This document shows, in pieces, positions 51,317-61,987 of a DNA stretch of 64,000 nt; the stretch's first letter is position 1; the number at the start of each line of letters is the position of its first letter. The notes beneath the pieces were generated by a model. That model searched no databases and was not told where the DNA came from. It saw only the letters and a program-made list of their open reading frames with translations. The stretch is taken from assembly GCA_023438785.1 (NCBI GenBank), contig JAEXQJ010000307.1, positions 1-64,000 on the forward strand, written 5' to 3'. Position numbers and translations under genes: made by a program. Source of the DNA: Pseudomonadota bacterium (GTDB lineage Bacteria > Myxococcota_A > Polyangia > Fen-1088).

Positions 51317-52339
51317 ATGGGCTCGCTCTTTTTGGACGCTTGTCGGGGCCTGGCCACTGTCCGACCGCCGCTCTGGCTCATGCGGCAGGCGGGGCGCTAC
51401 CTGCCGGAGTACCGCGAGGTGCGCGCGCGCGTGAGCTTCCTCGAACTGTGCAAGACGCCTCGTCTGGCGGCCGAGGTCACCCTGCAGCCCATTCGCCGCT
51501 TTGGCTTCGATGCGGCGATCCTGTTTTCCGACTTGCTGATCCCGCTGGAAGCCATGGGGCTGGAGGTGACGTTCACCGAGACCGGGCCCACGCTGCCGCA
51601 ACCGGTGCGAGGGGCGGAGGATGTGCAGCGCCTGTCTCTTTTCGATCCCGCAAAGGCGACGCCATTCGTGCTGGAGACCATCGGCCTGCTCCGGGGTCAG
51701 CTTGGCGAGACACCTCTCATCGGGTTCGCGGGCGCGCCGTTCACCACGGCGACCTACGCCATCGAGGGCAAGACGTCCAGGCGCTTCACCGAAACGAAGA
51801 AGCTGTTCTACCGCCACCCGGACGCGGCCCATCGGCTGCTCGCCACCATCGAAGCGGCCACGCGCGCCTATGTGCTGGCTCAGGTGGCGGCGGGCGCGCA
51901 GGCCGTCCAGCTCTTCGATTCTTGGGTGGGCGTGGTCTCGCCCGACGAGTGGGACGAATTCGTGGCCGGGCCGACCGCGGGGTTGATCGCGGCGGTCAAG
52001 GCGACGGGGGTACCGGTGATCTACTTTCCCAACGGGGCGACCACCATCCTCGACCGCGTGGCGCGCGTGGGTGCGGACGTATACGGCATCGATTGGCGGC
52101 TGCCCATCGACGAGGCGCGGGCCCGTCTGGCCGCGGGAGGCGCCCACGCGCCGGCCGTGCAAGGGAATCTGGATCCAGCCGTCCTGTTGGGAACGCCCGA
52201 ACGCATCCGCCGCCAAGCTCTGGACGTTGTCCGTCGCGGCGGCGGCCGGGGCCACGTCTTCAATCTGGGGCATGGCATCTATCCCGAGACCCCGGTCGAG
52301 GCCGTCGAGGTGCTGGTCCGAGCCGTGCGCGAGGGCTAG
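51317..52339 (+). CDS. hemE: Uroporphyrinogen decarboxylase
   Basis: A 340-residue TIM-barrel enzyme that removes the four acetate carboxyls of uroporphyrinogen III to give coproporphyrinogen III. LMRQAGRYLPEYREVR is the signature; FSDLLIPLEAMGLEV carries the catalytic Asp. LFDSWVGVVSPDEW and FNLGHGIYPETPVE are conserved. Length is normal. The start is the ATG at 51317; GGAAGG lies about 13 nt upstream. hemH follows after 5 nt. Confidence 0.96.
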   Translation: MGSLFLDACRGLATVRPPLWLMRQAGRYLPEYREVRARVSFLELCKTPRLAAEVTLQPIRRFGFDAAILFSDLLIPLEAMGLEVTFTETGPTLPQPVRGAEDVQRLSLFDPAKATPFVLETIGLLRGQLGETPLIGFAGAPFTTATYAIEGKTSRRFTETKKLFYRHPDAAHRLLATIEAATRAYVLAQVAAGAQAVQLFDSWVGVVSPDEWDEFVAGPTAGLIAAVKATGVPVIYFPNGATTILDRVARVGADVYGIDWRLPIDEARARLAAGGAHAPAVQGNLDPAVLLGTPERIRRQALDVVRRGGGRGHVFNLGHGIYPETPVEAVEVLVRAVREG

Positions 52340-52344
52340 ACGAC

Positions 52345-53319
52345 GTGCTGGGCGTCATTGCCTTGAACATGGGCGGCCCCGATTCGCCCCAAGCGGTAGA
52401 GCCTTTTCTGCGGAACCTGTTCTCCGACCCGGACATCATCCAACTCGGGTGGGCCAGCCCCTTGCAGGGCTGGCTGGCCCGTCGCATTGCCCGTCGACGT
52501 GCGCCCCTCGCCCGCGCGGCCTACGCCCAGATTGGCGGGCGCTCGCCCATCCGAGAGGAATCCCAGGCCCAGGTGCAAGCCGTCACCGACGCCTTGAAGG
52601 CTCAGGGGGTGGCTGCCCTGCCCTTCCTGGCCATGAACTACTGGCATCCCTTTCCGCCTGAAACCGTGGCCCACTTGCGCGCCGCCGGCATCACGCGAGC
52701 GGTGTTGTTGCCGCTCTATCCCCATCGCTCGCGCACCACGATTGGCTCGTCGCTGCGCACGTTCGGTGAGGCGGCGGCGGGTTCGGGAATCGAACTGACG
52801 TCAGTGGACGGCTACGCGACGGCGCCGGGCTACGTGGAGGCTGTCTGTGATCGGATCCGCGAGGCCATGGCCACCCTCCCCGCCGCCGAGCGCGACCGAG
52901 CCCCCGTCCTCTTTTCCGCCCATGGTCTGCCCGAGGCCTACTTGCGCCGCGGCGATCCTTACCTGGACGACGTGCGGGCCACGGTGGCGGCGGTGAGCCA
53001 TCGGCTGCTTCTGGGGGAGCGGGCGCGACTGGCCTTCCAGAGCCGCGTGGGGCGCCTGCGCTGGCTCGGCCCCAGCACGGAACAGGCTTTGGAAGGGATG
53101 GCGGCGCAGGGCAATCGGGCCGTCGTGGTCGTGCCCGTGTCCTTCACCGGCGAGCACATCGAGACGCTTCAGGAATTGGACATCCAGTACGCGGAGCGTG
53201 CGCGCGGGCTCGGCATGACCTGGTTTGCGCGCGCGCGCACGGTGGGCTGCCATCCCGCGTTCGTGTCCGCGCTGGCTGCACGGGTGGCGGGCGCGGCTCG
53301 CGATCGAGGGTGGATCTAG
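52345..53319 (+). CDS. hemH: Ferrochelatase
   Basis: A 324-residue enzyme inserting ferrous iron into protoporphyrin IX, or coproporphyrin III in the coproporphyrin branch. LNMGGPDSPQAVEPFLRNLF opens the fold; FSAHGLPEAYL carries the catalytic His and FTGEHIETLQELD the paired Glu. LPLYPHRSRTTIGSSLRTF is conserved. GTG start 5 nt after the hemE stop, with GAGGG upstream overlapping the end of hemE. No hemG or hemY is adjacent, so the branch cannot be told. Confidence 0.95.
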   Translation: MLGVIALNMGGPDSPQAVEPFLRNLFSDPDIIQLGWASPLQGWLARRIARRRAPLARAAYAQIGGRSPIREESQAQVQAVTDALKAQGVAALPFLAMNYWHPFPPETVAHLRAAGITRAVLLPLYPHRSRTTIGSSLRTFGEAAAGSGIELTSVDGYATAPGYVEAVCDRIREAMATLPAAERDRAPVLFSAHGLPEAYLRRGDPYLDDVRATVAAVSHRLLLGERARLAFQSRVGRLRWLGPSTEQALEGMAAQGNRAVVVVPVSFTGEHIETLQELDIQYAERARGLGMTWFARARTVGCHPAFVSALAARVAGAARDRGWI

Positions 53320-53327
53320 GCCGGCGG

Positions 53328-54623
53328 CTACTGGCGCGCGAAGCAGCGCGGGTCGGCGAACCCGTCCATGAAACGGAAGAAAGCGAAGACCCCGCTGTCC
53401 GATGCCGCGACCAGAACCCGCGTGTCCAGAGCGCCCTTCGTGCAGGTCGTATCCCTGAACGGCATGTCGGTGGCCGCGATGCCGAAGTAACCCGATCCGG
53501 TCGGACTGCTGTCCTGCACCTGGCCGAGCAATTGAGTGGTGAGGCCCACGCTCTTGCTGCCCGAGAGCCTATAGAGCAAGGCCTGGCCTGCGCTGGTCGT
53601 GCCACCCACCGGGGCGGTGATGGCGGAGACGAGGAGCTGAGAGGTGCCGCCGCCATCCAGGTTCACCGCTGCCACGCGGGCGCCGAAGTTGGTCGTGCGG
53701 TCCATGGCGAGTTCCGCGTCGGGCAGACCACCCGTGAGCGGTCCGAGGTAGATGAAGACGCGATCCGGGGGCGCGCCCACGGCCAAGTCTTGGAGCCCAT
53801 CGCCATCGAAATCGGCGGTGGCCAGCGAGGCGCCAAAACCCGGGCCGCCGTTCGGCGTGTCGATGCGCATGGAACAGTACAGCTCGGCCGCCCCCGCGGC
53901 CGGCTTCGTGGGATCGATCCCGTAACTGATGAGTCGCACTTGGCCCCTGCCGCCCAGCACGGGGAAGCCGACCGCCACCTCGTCGTACCCACCACCGAGC
54001 AAGTCGGCCACGACCATGGAGCGGAAGAAGTCCGTGGGCGTTTGCAGCGATCCCGCACAGGTGGTCAGTGGACCGATGAGCGTCGCGGGAGAGAGAACCG
54101 AGACGGACGAATCCGAAAGCACCGCAACCTCTTCCTCGCCGCCCGTGATTCGTCCCGCCGCCACAGCCAACCCGTAGTGGTCCGTACCTTCCTTGGTCGT
54201 ACCCAGGTGAAACGCCGGCTTGGCCTCCTCGTTCGACAGGGTGAGCAGCGCCACCTGGCCCGCGCGCTCCTGGAGACCGTACTTGGGCATGCCCAGCAGC
54301 ACAGCTCCGCTGCTCAGCCTGGCCATGCTGAGGATGGGGCCACTGTCGCCCAGATTGGCCAGATCCTCCCCGCTGGCGTGCGTGACGGTCGCGTTGCCGT
54401 CGCGGTCGAAATCTGCCACGGCCAGCGACCTGGATGAGCCCGACGAGAGCAGGAGGCGAGAGGCAATCTTGGGTTGCTCGGCCGGCGGTGTGAGCGCGGC
54501 CAGGCTGCGCACGGGTGCCATGTCGATGACCTGCACCGGTGCCTGTTTGAGCGTGTTCTGAAAATCGTAGGGGTTGCAGGCTGCCGAGAGCAGGCCCAGC
54601 GAGAGCACGAGAGAGCAACGCAT
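53328..54623 (-). CDS. FG-GAP/VCBS-type repeat lipoprotein
   Basis: A 431-residue exported protein. The signal peptide ends LLSAACNP. Repeats such as LAVADFDRDGNATV and FGASLATADFDGDGLQDLAV carry DxDxDG calcium loops of FG-GAP blades; a seven-bladed integrin-like propeller is likely. AVGAPP and VAVGFPVLG are the FG-GAP-type turns. Such proteins bind partners or cell surfaces. The chosen ATG (54623) is 1 nt after the stop of the PEGA gene and has a run of G upstream. It converges on hemH. Confidence 0.87.
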   Translation of the reverse strand: MRCSLVLSLGLLSAACNPYDFQNTLKQAPVQVIDMAPVRSLAALTPPAEQPKIASRLLLSSGSSRSLAVADFDRDGNATVTHASGEDLANLGDSGPILSMARLSSGAVLLGMPKYGLQERAGQVALLTLSNEEAKPAFHLGTTKEGTDHYGLAVAAGRITGGEEEVAVLSDSSVSVLSPATLIGPLTTCAGSLQTPTDFFRSMVVADLLGGGYDEVAVGFPVLGGRGQVRLISYGIDPTKPAAGAAELYCSMRIDTPNGGPGFGASLATADFDGDGLQDLAVGAPPDRVFIYLGPLTGGLPDAELAMDRTTNFGARVAAVNLDGGGTSQLLVSAITAPVGGTTSAGQALLYRLSGSKSVGLTTQLLGQVQDSSPTGSGYFGIAATDMPFRDTTCTKGALDTRVLVAASDSGVFAFFRFMDGFADPRCFARQ

Positions 54624-54624
54624 C

Positions 54625-56082
54625 TTAGAACCCCCCCACGGCAGACATGCCGGCGCCCCCGGGCAGGGCCATGGGCGCGAAGCCAACCTTCTTCTGCTCA
54701 GGTTCGGCCATGTTGTTCCGTCTCATCCTGGCCGTGCTGGGAGGCCCCTCTTCCAAGAAGTGCCACGCAGACAGCAGCCCGGTCACCACGCTGGCGCTCA
54801 GGAGCACGTCCGCACCCAGGTAGTACAGCGCCCCCTTTACCCGTCGAGAATCGTCGCTGCCCGTCATCTTGCTGGCCACCGCCATGTCGTTCTTGATGTC
54901 GTCGTGAACGCGGCTGCCCAACACGGCCAAGTAGACGCCGCCCCCGAGGAACAGCCCCGAGAGCACGGCTTCCGTCCATGCCTTGGTCTTGGGCGGCTTG
55001 GGAATGAACTGCAAATCCAAGGCGACCTGATCGGCGCGCTGGAGCGGCAGCGGCCCCGAGTAGTTCTCCATCCCCTCTTTCTCGACGACCAGCCGGTGAT
55101 CGCCCGCCGGGATCTGCTTTTCGCAAGGCAGGGCACAGGCAAACGCACCATCCACCGAGAGACGCGCCCCCTCGCTTCCCGCGCCGCCTGCGCGCAGGAC
55201 GCCGTACTTGACCAACTCGATGTTGATGTTGTGGGTCGTGGCGGTGCCAGGCTGCACCTCGACCTCCTTCTCGCCCGGCTCGTAGCCCGGCTTCTGGACC
55301 CACAGCTTGTGCTTGCCCGGCTTGAGGTGGCCCGTATACGGCGTGCGTCCGATGGCCCCGAATTCGCGCTGATCGATGAACACCTCTGCCCCTGGGACGT
55401 TGGAGATCACCTCAATCCAGCCGAGGAAGTGCTGCTCGGACATCGAGATGAAGACCTCGACCACCTTGTCGGTGCGCGGGCTGATTTCGCGCTCCTCGGA
55501 CTTGAACCCCTGGGCCTCAAGGATGAGCTTGACCGGCTTGGGTTCGAGGGAGCCCTGCCACGGCGTCTCGGCGAAGATGCCGGTGGACTTGTCGTCCAGG
55601 TAGATCTTGGCGCCCGCCGGCTTGGACTCGATGATCACCAGACCCTTGGTCGCGATCTTGGGCAACACCGCGACCTCGGCCGGCTTCTCGGTCTTTCCCT
55701 TGCTCGGCGTGGCGACGGGGGGCGCGAGCAGGGACTTGATGCCCTCGATGCGCGCCTTGACCTCGTCCGCGTCGCGGGCCTGAGGATCTTTGTCGACGTA
55801 GCGCTGGAACATCTCCAGCGCCTTTTCGAGCTTGTGGGCCCTCTCGTAGGCCACCGCCGCGTTGAAGAGAAACGACGAGAAAGGCTTCTTTTCGTACGCC
55901 GAGAGGAACTTGGCCGCGGCATCGTCCCACAGCTCCCTGGTGTACAGCGACTGGGCCTCCTCGAATTCGGCCTTGGCCGCTTGGAGCAGGGGATCGCCCT
56001 CGGCCCGTGCCGCGGGCGCGGTGAGAAGCAAGAGCGCTGCACCGAGCATCACGGGCAACGCAAGAAAAGCGAGGCGTTTCAT
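54625..56082 (-). CDS. TPR/PEGA-domain membrane protein
   Basis: A 485-residue envelope protein. The signal segment precedes TPR-like helices (about 30-110: AAKAEFEEAQSLYTRELWDD, LFNAAVAYERAHKLEKALEM). Three PEGA-like repeats follow (about 135-360: VIIESKPAGAKIYLDDK, VISNVPGAEVFIDQR, and RLSVDGAFACALPC). Two or more TM-like helices lie near the C-terminus (about 375-455). The PEGA fold is a surface-type beta domain common in Myxococcota. No catalytic motif. The stop is 1 nt from the FG-GAP lipoprotein start, so the two are probably a pair. Start taken as the ATG at 56082. Confidence 0.85.
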   Translation of the reverse strand: MKRLAFLALPVMLGAALLLLTAPAARAEGDPLLQAAKAEFEEAQSLYTRELWDDAAAKFLSAYEKKPFSSFLFNAAVAYERAHKLEKALEMFQRYVDKDPQARDADEVKARIEGIKSLLAPPVATPSKGKTEKPAEVAVLPKIATKGLVIIESKPAGAKIYLDDKSTGIFAETPWQGSLEPKPVKLILEAQGFKSEEREISPRTDKVVEVFISMSEQHFLGWIEVISNVPGAEVFIDQREFGAIGRTPYTGHLKPGKHKLWVQKPGYEPGEKEVEVQPGTATTHNINIELVKYGVLRAGGAGSEGARLSVDGAFACALPCEKQIPAGDHRLVVEKEGMENYSGPLPLQRADQVALDLQFIPKPPKTKAWTEAVLSGLFLGGGVYLAVLGSRVHDDIKNDMAVASKMTGSDDSRRVKGALYYLGADVLLSASVVTGLLSAWHFLEEGPPSTARMRRNNMAEPEQKKVGFAPMALPGGAGMSAVGGF

Positions 56083-56172
56083 GGGCATCCAGATTGCGAC
56101 AATCGCCCAGCGCAATCAAGAATGGGCGCCCGCCCACAGTTCACCACAGCGAGCGCGGGCACGTGCTACACG

Positions 56173-57339
56173 ATGGGCATGCGAGACGTTGCCATCCTGT
56201 CTGCCGTGCGAACCCCCATCGGCCGGGCCCCCAAGGGCAGTCTGCGAAACACGCGTCCTGACGATCTGGCGGCCCTGGTCGTGCGCGAGGCGCTGGCCCG
56301 GGCGGGTCTGGACGGGAGCCGTGTCGACGACTTGATCCTCGGCTGTGCCCAGCCGGAGCGCGAGCAGGGCTTCAACCTGGCCCGGCTCGTGGGACTGCTG
56401 GCAAATCTGCCGCACGAGGTGCCGGGGGTGACGGTGAACCGTCTGTGCGCCTCGGGGCTGCAGGCCGTGGCCATGGGTGCCGAGCGCATCGCGTGCGGCG
56501 GCATCGACGTGGCCCTGGCGGGAGGTGTGGAATCGATGACCATGGTCCCCCTGGGCCCAGGTCCCGCCAGTCCCAATCCGGCCCTCGCCCATCTGGCGCC
56601 CGCCGGTCTGTCCATGGGCCACACGGCGGAGGCCGTGGCGCGTCGGTTCGGCATCTCGCGCGACGAGCAAGACGCCTTCGCCCTCGACAGCCATCGCAAG
56701 GCCGTGGCCGCGTGGTTGGCAGGGCGCATGGCGGCCGAAGTCGTGGCCGTGCGGACCCGCGTTCAGGTCGAAGACGGCAGCTTTGCGCCCTTGACCTTCG
56801 AGCGCGACGAGTGTCCGCGCGCCGACACCAGCCGTGCGGCTCTGGCCGCCTTGCGTCCGGCCTTCCTGGCGGACGGCTCGGTGACCGCGGGCAACTCCTC
56901 GCCCCGCAGCGACGGCGCGGCGGCGGTGGTGTTGATGGAAGCCGCGCGAGCCCACCGCGAGGGATGCCAGGCACGCGCCCATTTTCGCGCCTTCACCGTC
57001 GTGGGCGTGGACCCGGTCCTGATGGGCGTGGGCCCCGTACCCGCCGTGCGAAAACTGCTGGCCAAGGCAGGGCTCGCCGCAGACGACATCGATCTCTACG
57101 AGCTCAACGAGGCGTTCGCCGCGCAGGCCGTCTATTGCGTGCGCGAGCTCGGTCTGCCGCTCGACCGGGTGAACGTGAATGGCGGTGCCATCGCCCTCGG
57201 TCATCCGTTGGGCGCCACGGGGGCCCGCCAACTCACCACGGCTTTGCACGAGCTCGAACGTCGCCAGGGCCGCTGGGCCGTCATCACCATGTGCATCGGC
57301 CTGGGCATGGGCGCCGCCGGTCTCATCGAGCGCACCTAA
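56173..57339 (+). CDS. Acetyl-CoA C-acyltransferase (thiolase)
   Basis: A 388-residue thiolase. RDVAILSAVRTPIGRAPKGS opens the fold; VNRLCASGLQAVAMGAE holds the nucleophilic Cys; ELNEAFAAQAVYC and GGAIALGHPLGATGAR carry the catalytic His; TMCIGLGMGAAGL carries the second Cys (CIGLGMG instead of CGGGMG). It cleaves or forms 3-ketoacyl-CoA. Whether it is degradative or biosynthetic cannot be decided. The start may be 56173 or the in-frame ATG 6 nt later. It converges on GAPDH across a hairpin. Confidence 0.92.
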   Translation: MGMRDVAILSAVRTPIGRAPKGSLRNTRPDDLAALVVREALARAGLDGSRVDDLILGCAQPEREQGFNLARLVGLLANLPHEVPGVTVNRLCASGLQAVAMGAERIACGGIDVALAGGVESMTMVPLGPGPASPNPALAHLAPAGLSMGHTAEAVARRFGISRDEQDAFALDSHRKAVAAWLAGRMAAEVVAVRTRVQVEDGSFAPLTFERDECPRADTSRAALAALRPAFLADGSVTAGNSSPRSDGAAAVVLMEAARAHREGCQARAHFRAFTVVGVDPVLMGVGPVPAVRKLLAKAGLAADDIDLYELNEAFAAQAVYCVRELGLPLDRVNVNGGAIALGHPLGATGARQLTTALHELERRQGRWAVITMCIGLGMGAAGLIERT

Positions 57340-57344
57340 ACGAA

Positions 57345-57376
57345 ACGGCCCCTCCCCTGCGAAGGAGAGAGGCCGT
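57345..57376 (-). terminator. Intrinsic terminator of GAPDH
   Basis: ACGGCC at one end pairs with GGCCGT at the other, with inner CTC/GAG and CCT/AGG pairs and a GCGA loop. On the minus strand it is followed by TTTCGTTTAGG, a U-rich tail. It lies 20 nt after the GAPDH stop. Confidence 0.65.
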
Positions 57377-57395
57377 CGACTCGCGTACGAGAGTC

Positions 57396-58565
<1,170 letters not shown>

Positions 58566-58608
58566 TCAAGCGTGTTTCGAGATTCCTTGGCGGGCATACT
58601 GCCCGGCC

Positions 58609-59616
58609 ATGGATCGAGTCCTGTCCGCGCGCGACGTGCGTGCCGCCGCGCGAGCTTGTCGCCTCGCTCTGGTGGGTCTTGCCAGGGCCGAGCCGCTCGA
58701 TCCGGGCCCGCTCTCGCATTGGTTGCGCGCCGGATACTGCGCGGATCTGGCCGCCATGCACCGGCGCGTTTCGGAGCGCCTCGACCCGGGTGCCGTGGTG
58801 CCGGATGCGCGCACCGTAATCGCTCTCGGGATTCCTTACGGAGACCAGGGCCCGTCATCGGGCTCGCCCATCGCGCGCTACGCCCGGGGCCGCGACTACC
58901 ACTACGCCCACCGTGATCGCATGCGCCTTCTACGCAACCGGTTGCGGGAGATGGAACCCACCATGCGCACCTATGCTTGCGTGGATGCGGGCATGGCCAT
59001 GGAGAAGGTCTGGGCCGAGCGGGCCGGCCTGGGATGGATCGGCAAGCACGGGCTGCTCGTCACGCGAGAGCACGGCTCCTGGCTCACCCTGAGCGTCATG
59101 ATCATCGATTGCGCCCTGGACGAGTACGATCAGCCCCATCCTCGCCTGTGCGGTGATTGCGATCTGTGTCTGCGCGCGTGTCCGACGGGCGCCCTTCCCT
59201 CTCCTGGCGTGCTCGATGCGCGGCGCTGCCTGGCCTATCACACGATTGAGAACCGCGGAGCCATCCCGGAGGACGTGCGCGACCATTTGGCGTCGCGGGC
59301 CTTCGGTTGCGACGTCTGCCAAGAGGCGTGTCCGCACAACCGACGGGACCTGCCCGCCGGCGATCCCCGGCAGGCGCCTCGGCCGATCAGCAGCCTCGAT
59401 GCGCTGGCCCTGGCCGGGTTGAGCCCGGAGGAATTCGCGGCCCTGGCGGGCGGAACGCCCTTGGTCCGGGCGGGCTACTCGGGTGTGCGGCGCAACGCCG
59501 TCCTCGCGCTGGGGGCGCAACGACGGCAGGACGCGCGCGCCCTGCTGCAGCGGTTGGCCAGCGAGGCCGACGCTGTGGTCAGCGAAGCGGCACGTTGGGC
59601 GCTCGGCAGGTTGTAG
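58609..59616 (+). CDS. queG: Epoxyqueuosine reductase
   Basis: A 335-residue B12-dependent iron-sulfur enzyme that converts epoxyqueuosine to queuosine in tRNA. Two [4Fe-4S] motifs are CGDCDLCLRACPTGAL and CDVCQEACPHN; CLAYHTIENRG lies between them. The N-terminal cobalamin-binding domain includes WAERAGLGWIGKHGLLV. CATACT, 8 nt before the ATG, is a possible leaderless -10 with a weak -35. HEAT-like helices at the C-terminus (about 285-335) are usual for QueG. It is divergent from GAPDH. Confidence 0.95.
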   Translation: MDRVLSARDVRAAARACRLALVGLARAEPLDPGPLSHWLRAGYCADLAAMHRRVSERLDPGAVVPDARTVIALGIPYGDQGPSSGSPIARYARGRDYHYAHRDRMRLLRNRLREMEPTMRTYACVDAGMAMEKVWAERAGLGWIGKHGLLVTREHGSWLTLSVMIIDCALDEYDQPHPRLCGDCDLCLRACPTGALPSPGVLDARRCLAYHTIENRGAIPEDVRDHLASRAFGCDVCQEACPHNRRDLPAGDPRQAPRPISSLDALALAGLSPEEFAALAGGTPLVRAGYSGVRRNAVLALGAQRRQDARALLQRLASEADAVVSEAARWALGRL

Positions 59617-59744
59617 CATCTGCTCGAGCGCCGGCCGAAACCCGGACAGCGTCCACGTGAGCCGCCATTCTCCGGACGAGTGAGCGGAAGATCGGCGCGA
59701 ATCAGCGGCTCCAATTCGGCATGCCCGTTGCTGTGAGCGGGCGC

Positions 59745-61538
59745 ATGCGTACCTTCCCTCTGGCGATGTGTAGCGTGGTGGCTCTCCTGTCGACTTCTGC
59801 CCATGCGGGCTGGGCACGCGTCCTTCCCGGCTCCATTCAACGCGTGGCCGCCGCAGGTGATCGCGCGGCGGTCGTGCGCGACGGAACCGTCGTTCTTGTG
59901 CGGGAGGATGGTTCACCGCTTGGCCGCGTCGGGGGAGAGGACACATCGAGCGGGCCCCGCGAGCAAGGGGCGGCGGACACGGAGCGCCTGTTCGATCTCC
60001 TCGGAATCGAGGACAGCGAACGCGACGAGGATTGGGCGGCTGACGAGTTGGAGTCCGAACGCACCTTGCGTGCGCGGCGCGCGTCCCGTCGGCCCGCCTC
60101 GCTCAAGCCACGCGAGGCCGGTGTGCCCGTCGTGGCGAGCACGGATGGGCAGATCTGGATCGGCGTGCGCGGCGCTTTGTGGAGGCTGGACGAACGAGGT
60201 GAGTTGGCCAAGGTGATCAGCTCTGCACAGGCCATCGATCACCTCGCGGTGGGCTCGGGCGGCCGCATGGTCATGGCCAAGGGCGCACATCTCGTGTTCC
60301 TGGCCGGCCTGGATCACGTGCGCCACCACGTTGACAGCGAGGCTCCCATCCATCAGCTCGCCTTGTCAGCGAGCGGCCGTAGCCTGGCCTGGTCCGATGG
60401 CAGCAGCGTGATGCTCGCCTCTGACACCGACGCGCTTGCCGCGGTCTCGGTCTCTCTGCCCGGGCCAGCAAGGGCCCTGGCCTTCTGCGAAGAGACCCTG
60501 ATGGTCCTCGAATCCGGAGGCCTGACGGCCATCGCATCGGACGGAACCACAGAGCCGCGCGCCTCCGACTTGGATGCCGAGCGGATCATCTGCTCCTCCG
60601 GCGAAAAAGGACCTTGGCTGGCGGTCGGTCCCGGGCTGCTGGCTTCCGGCGATCAGGGACGGACCTGGTCGAGTGTGCCCGGGCCGCCCCATGCGCGCGT
60701 GATCGACGCGGCGGTGGGCGAGCGTTGCCTCTGGCTGGCCACAGACCGGGGCCTTTACTGCTCGTCCGCGCAGAGCCAACCGACGGAGGGAGCGGACGCG
60801 CCCACCCTGCCCCGACGACGGCCCCGCGCGGCACCCTGGTGGTCCGGGTGGCTGCCCGACATCGTCATCCAGGCGGGCCTGCACAAAAATGCGGGAGAGC
60901 GAGAGGTGCAGGGGCTGGTCTACGCGCGGCTACCCCTCGGCATTCGCCCTCTGGCCCCCGTCCTGGCCAGCGTCGAAGGGGAAGCTGCGCCCGCTCGTCC
61001 GTCGTTTTCCCTTCCGCCCGACGGCGAATCCCGATGCCTCGTCGAGTCTCGAGCACGCGCCGTGAGGTTGGCCATGGCCGAGCCCGAGCGCGCGCGCTCC
61101 TATGTACGTAGGGCGCGCCACGCGGCCTGGCTTCCCGAAGTGCGCGTGCGCGCCGAACGTCGCATCGGCCGCAGCGAGTCACTAGATATCCCTGCCGCCA
61201 ACTCCTCGCTCTCTTCCCCTCTTGGGCTCGATACCGTAGATGACGTACGATACGAAGTGCGTGCGACTTGGGACTTGGCAAGGCTGGTGTTCAGCAGTGA
61301 GGAGCTCGCCGCGCAGACACAGGCGTTGCATATGGCAGAAGCGAGGCGAGACATTGAGACGACCGTGAGCCGGCTCTACTTCGAGCGCCGCCGGCTTCGC
61401 CTGGCGGAGGCGGTCGAGCCGCTCGCCGCCGCACAACGCGGGTTGCGAGTGAGCGAAATCGAATCCGAGCTTGACGCCTTGTCCGGAGGCACATTCTCGG
61501 CCTGCATCGAAGGCCGGGCCACACCAGGAGAGCCATGA
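59745..61538 (+). CDS. Exported propeller protein with TolC-like helical C-terminus
   Basis: A 597-residue exported protein. The signal peptide MRTFPLAMCSVVALLSTSAH precedes strand-rich repeats typical of propellers (VASTDGQIWIGVRGALWRLD, ALSASGRSLAWSDGSSVMLA, GPGLLASGDQGRTWSSVPG). The last about 150 residues are helical; RYEVRATWDLARLVFSSEEL and EARRDIETTVSRLYFERRRL resemble the outer-membrane TolC/OMF helical barrel halves. A short periplasmic helix hairpin is possible, but a complete OMF is not. The start at 59745 has GAGCGG upstream; the stop overlaps the PilZ start as ATGA. Confidence 0.75.
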   Translation: MRTFPLAMCSVVALLSTSAHAGWARVLPGSIQRVAAAGDRAAVVRDGTVVLVREDGSPLGRVGGEDTSSGPREQGAADTERLFDLLGIEDSERDEDWAADELESERTLRARRASRRPASLKPREAGVPVVASTDGQIWIGVRGALWRLDERGELAKVISSAQAIDHLAVGSGGRMVMAKGAHLVFLAGLDHVRHHVDSEAPIHQLALSASGRSLAWSDGSSVMLASDTDALAAVSVSLPGPARALAFCEETLMVLESGGLTAIASDGTTEPRASDLDAERIICSSGEKGPWLAVGPGLLASGDQGRTWSSVPGPPHARVIDAAVGERCLWLATDRGLYCSSAQSQPTEGADAPTLPRRRPRAAPWWSGWLPDIVIQAGLHKNAGEREVQGLVYARLPLGIRPLAPVLASVEGEAAPARPSFSLPPDGESRCLVESRARAVRLAMAEPERARSYVRRARHAAWLPEVRVRAERRIGRSESLDIPAANSSLSSPLGLDTVDDVRYEVRATWDLARLVFSSEELAAQTQALHMAEARRDIETTVSRLYFERRRLRLAEAVEPLAAAQRGLRVSEIESELDALSGGTFSACIEGRATPGEP

Positions 61539-61978
61539 CCGAGAGGACCGAGGATCTTCGTCGTCACCGCCGCGTTGCCGTCGACGTGCAAGCCAACGCG
61601 CGCACGGAGGACGGACGAAAGCTGTTGGCTCGAACGCGCGATCTCTCTCGCTCGGGTATTTGCCTGCTGACGACCGATGCTCTCGTCCCCGGCGACAAGC
61701 TCGGCGTCGATCTGATCCTGTTGCTCGGGACCTCGTCCACATCGGAGCCACTGCCACTGCGTGCACGAGTGGTGTGGTGCACGCCCATCTCCGGTGCGTA
61801 CCAGGTCGGCGCCATGTTCGAGGGCCTGAGCAAGAAGGAGGCGTCGTTCCTCGAGATGTTCTTGCGCTATCTCGACGGCACCATCTTGCCCATGGGGGCG
61901 GAGATGGAGGCCGTCGAGGAGGGCGACGATCCTCTCACCCCACCTCCCGACATCGACAACGATCCCTTCCGCGGTTGA
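61535..61978 (+). CDS. PilZ-domain protein
   Basis: A 147-residue protein with a PilZ domain (about 5-110) that should bind cyclic di-GMP: RRHRRVAVDVQAN has the Arg-rich motif and RDLSRSGICLLT the D/NxSxxG motif. The C-terminus is acidic and disordered. It overlaps the upstream propeller/TolC-like gene by 4 nt, so c-di-GMP may control an envelope process involving that protein. Partner unproven. Confidence 0.9.
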   Translation: MTERTEDLRRHRRVAVDVQANARTEDGRKLLARTRDLSRSGICLLTTDALVPGDKLGVDLILLLGTSSTSEPLPLRARVVWCTPISGAYQVGAMFEGLSKKEASFLEMFLRYLDGTILPMGAEMEAVEEGDDPLTPPPDIDNDPFRG

Positions 61979-61987
61979 GCCGCCCGC

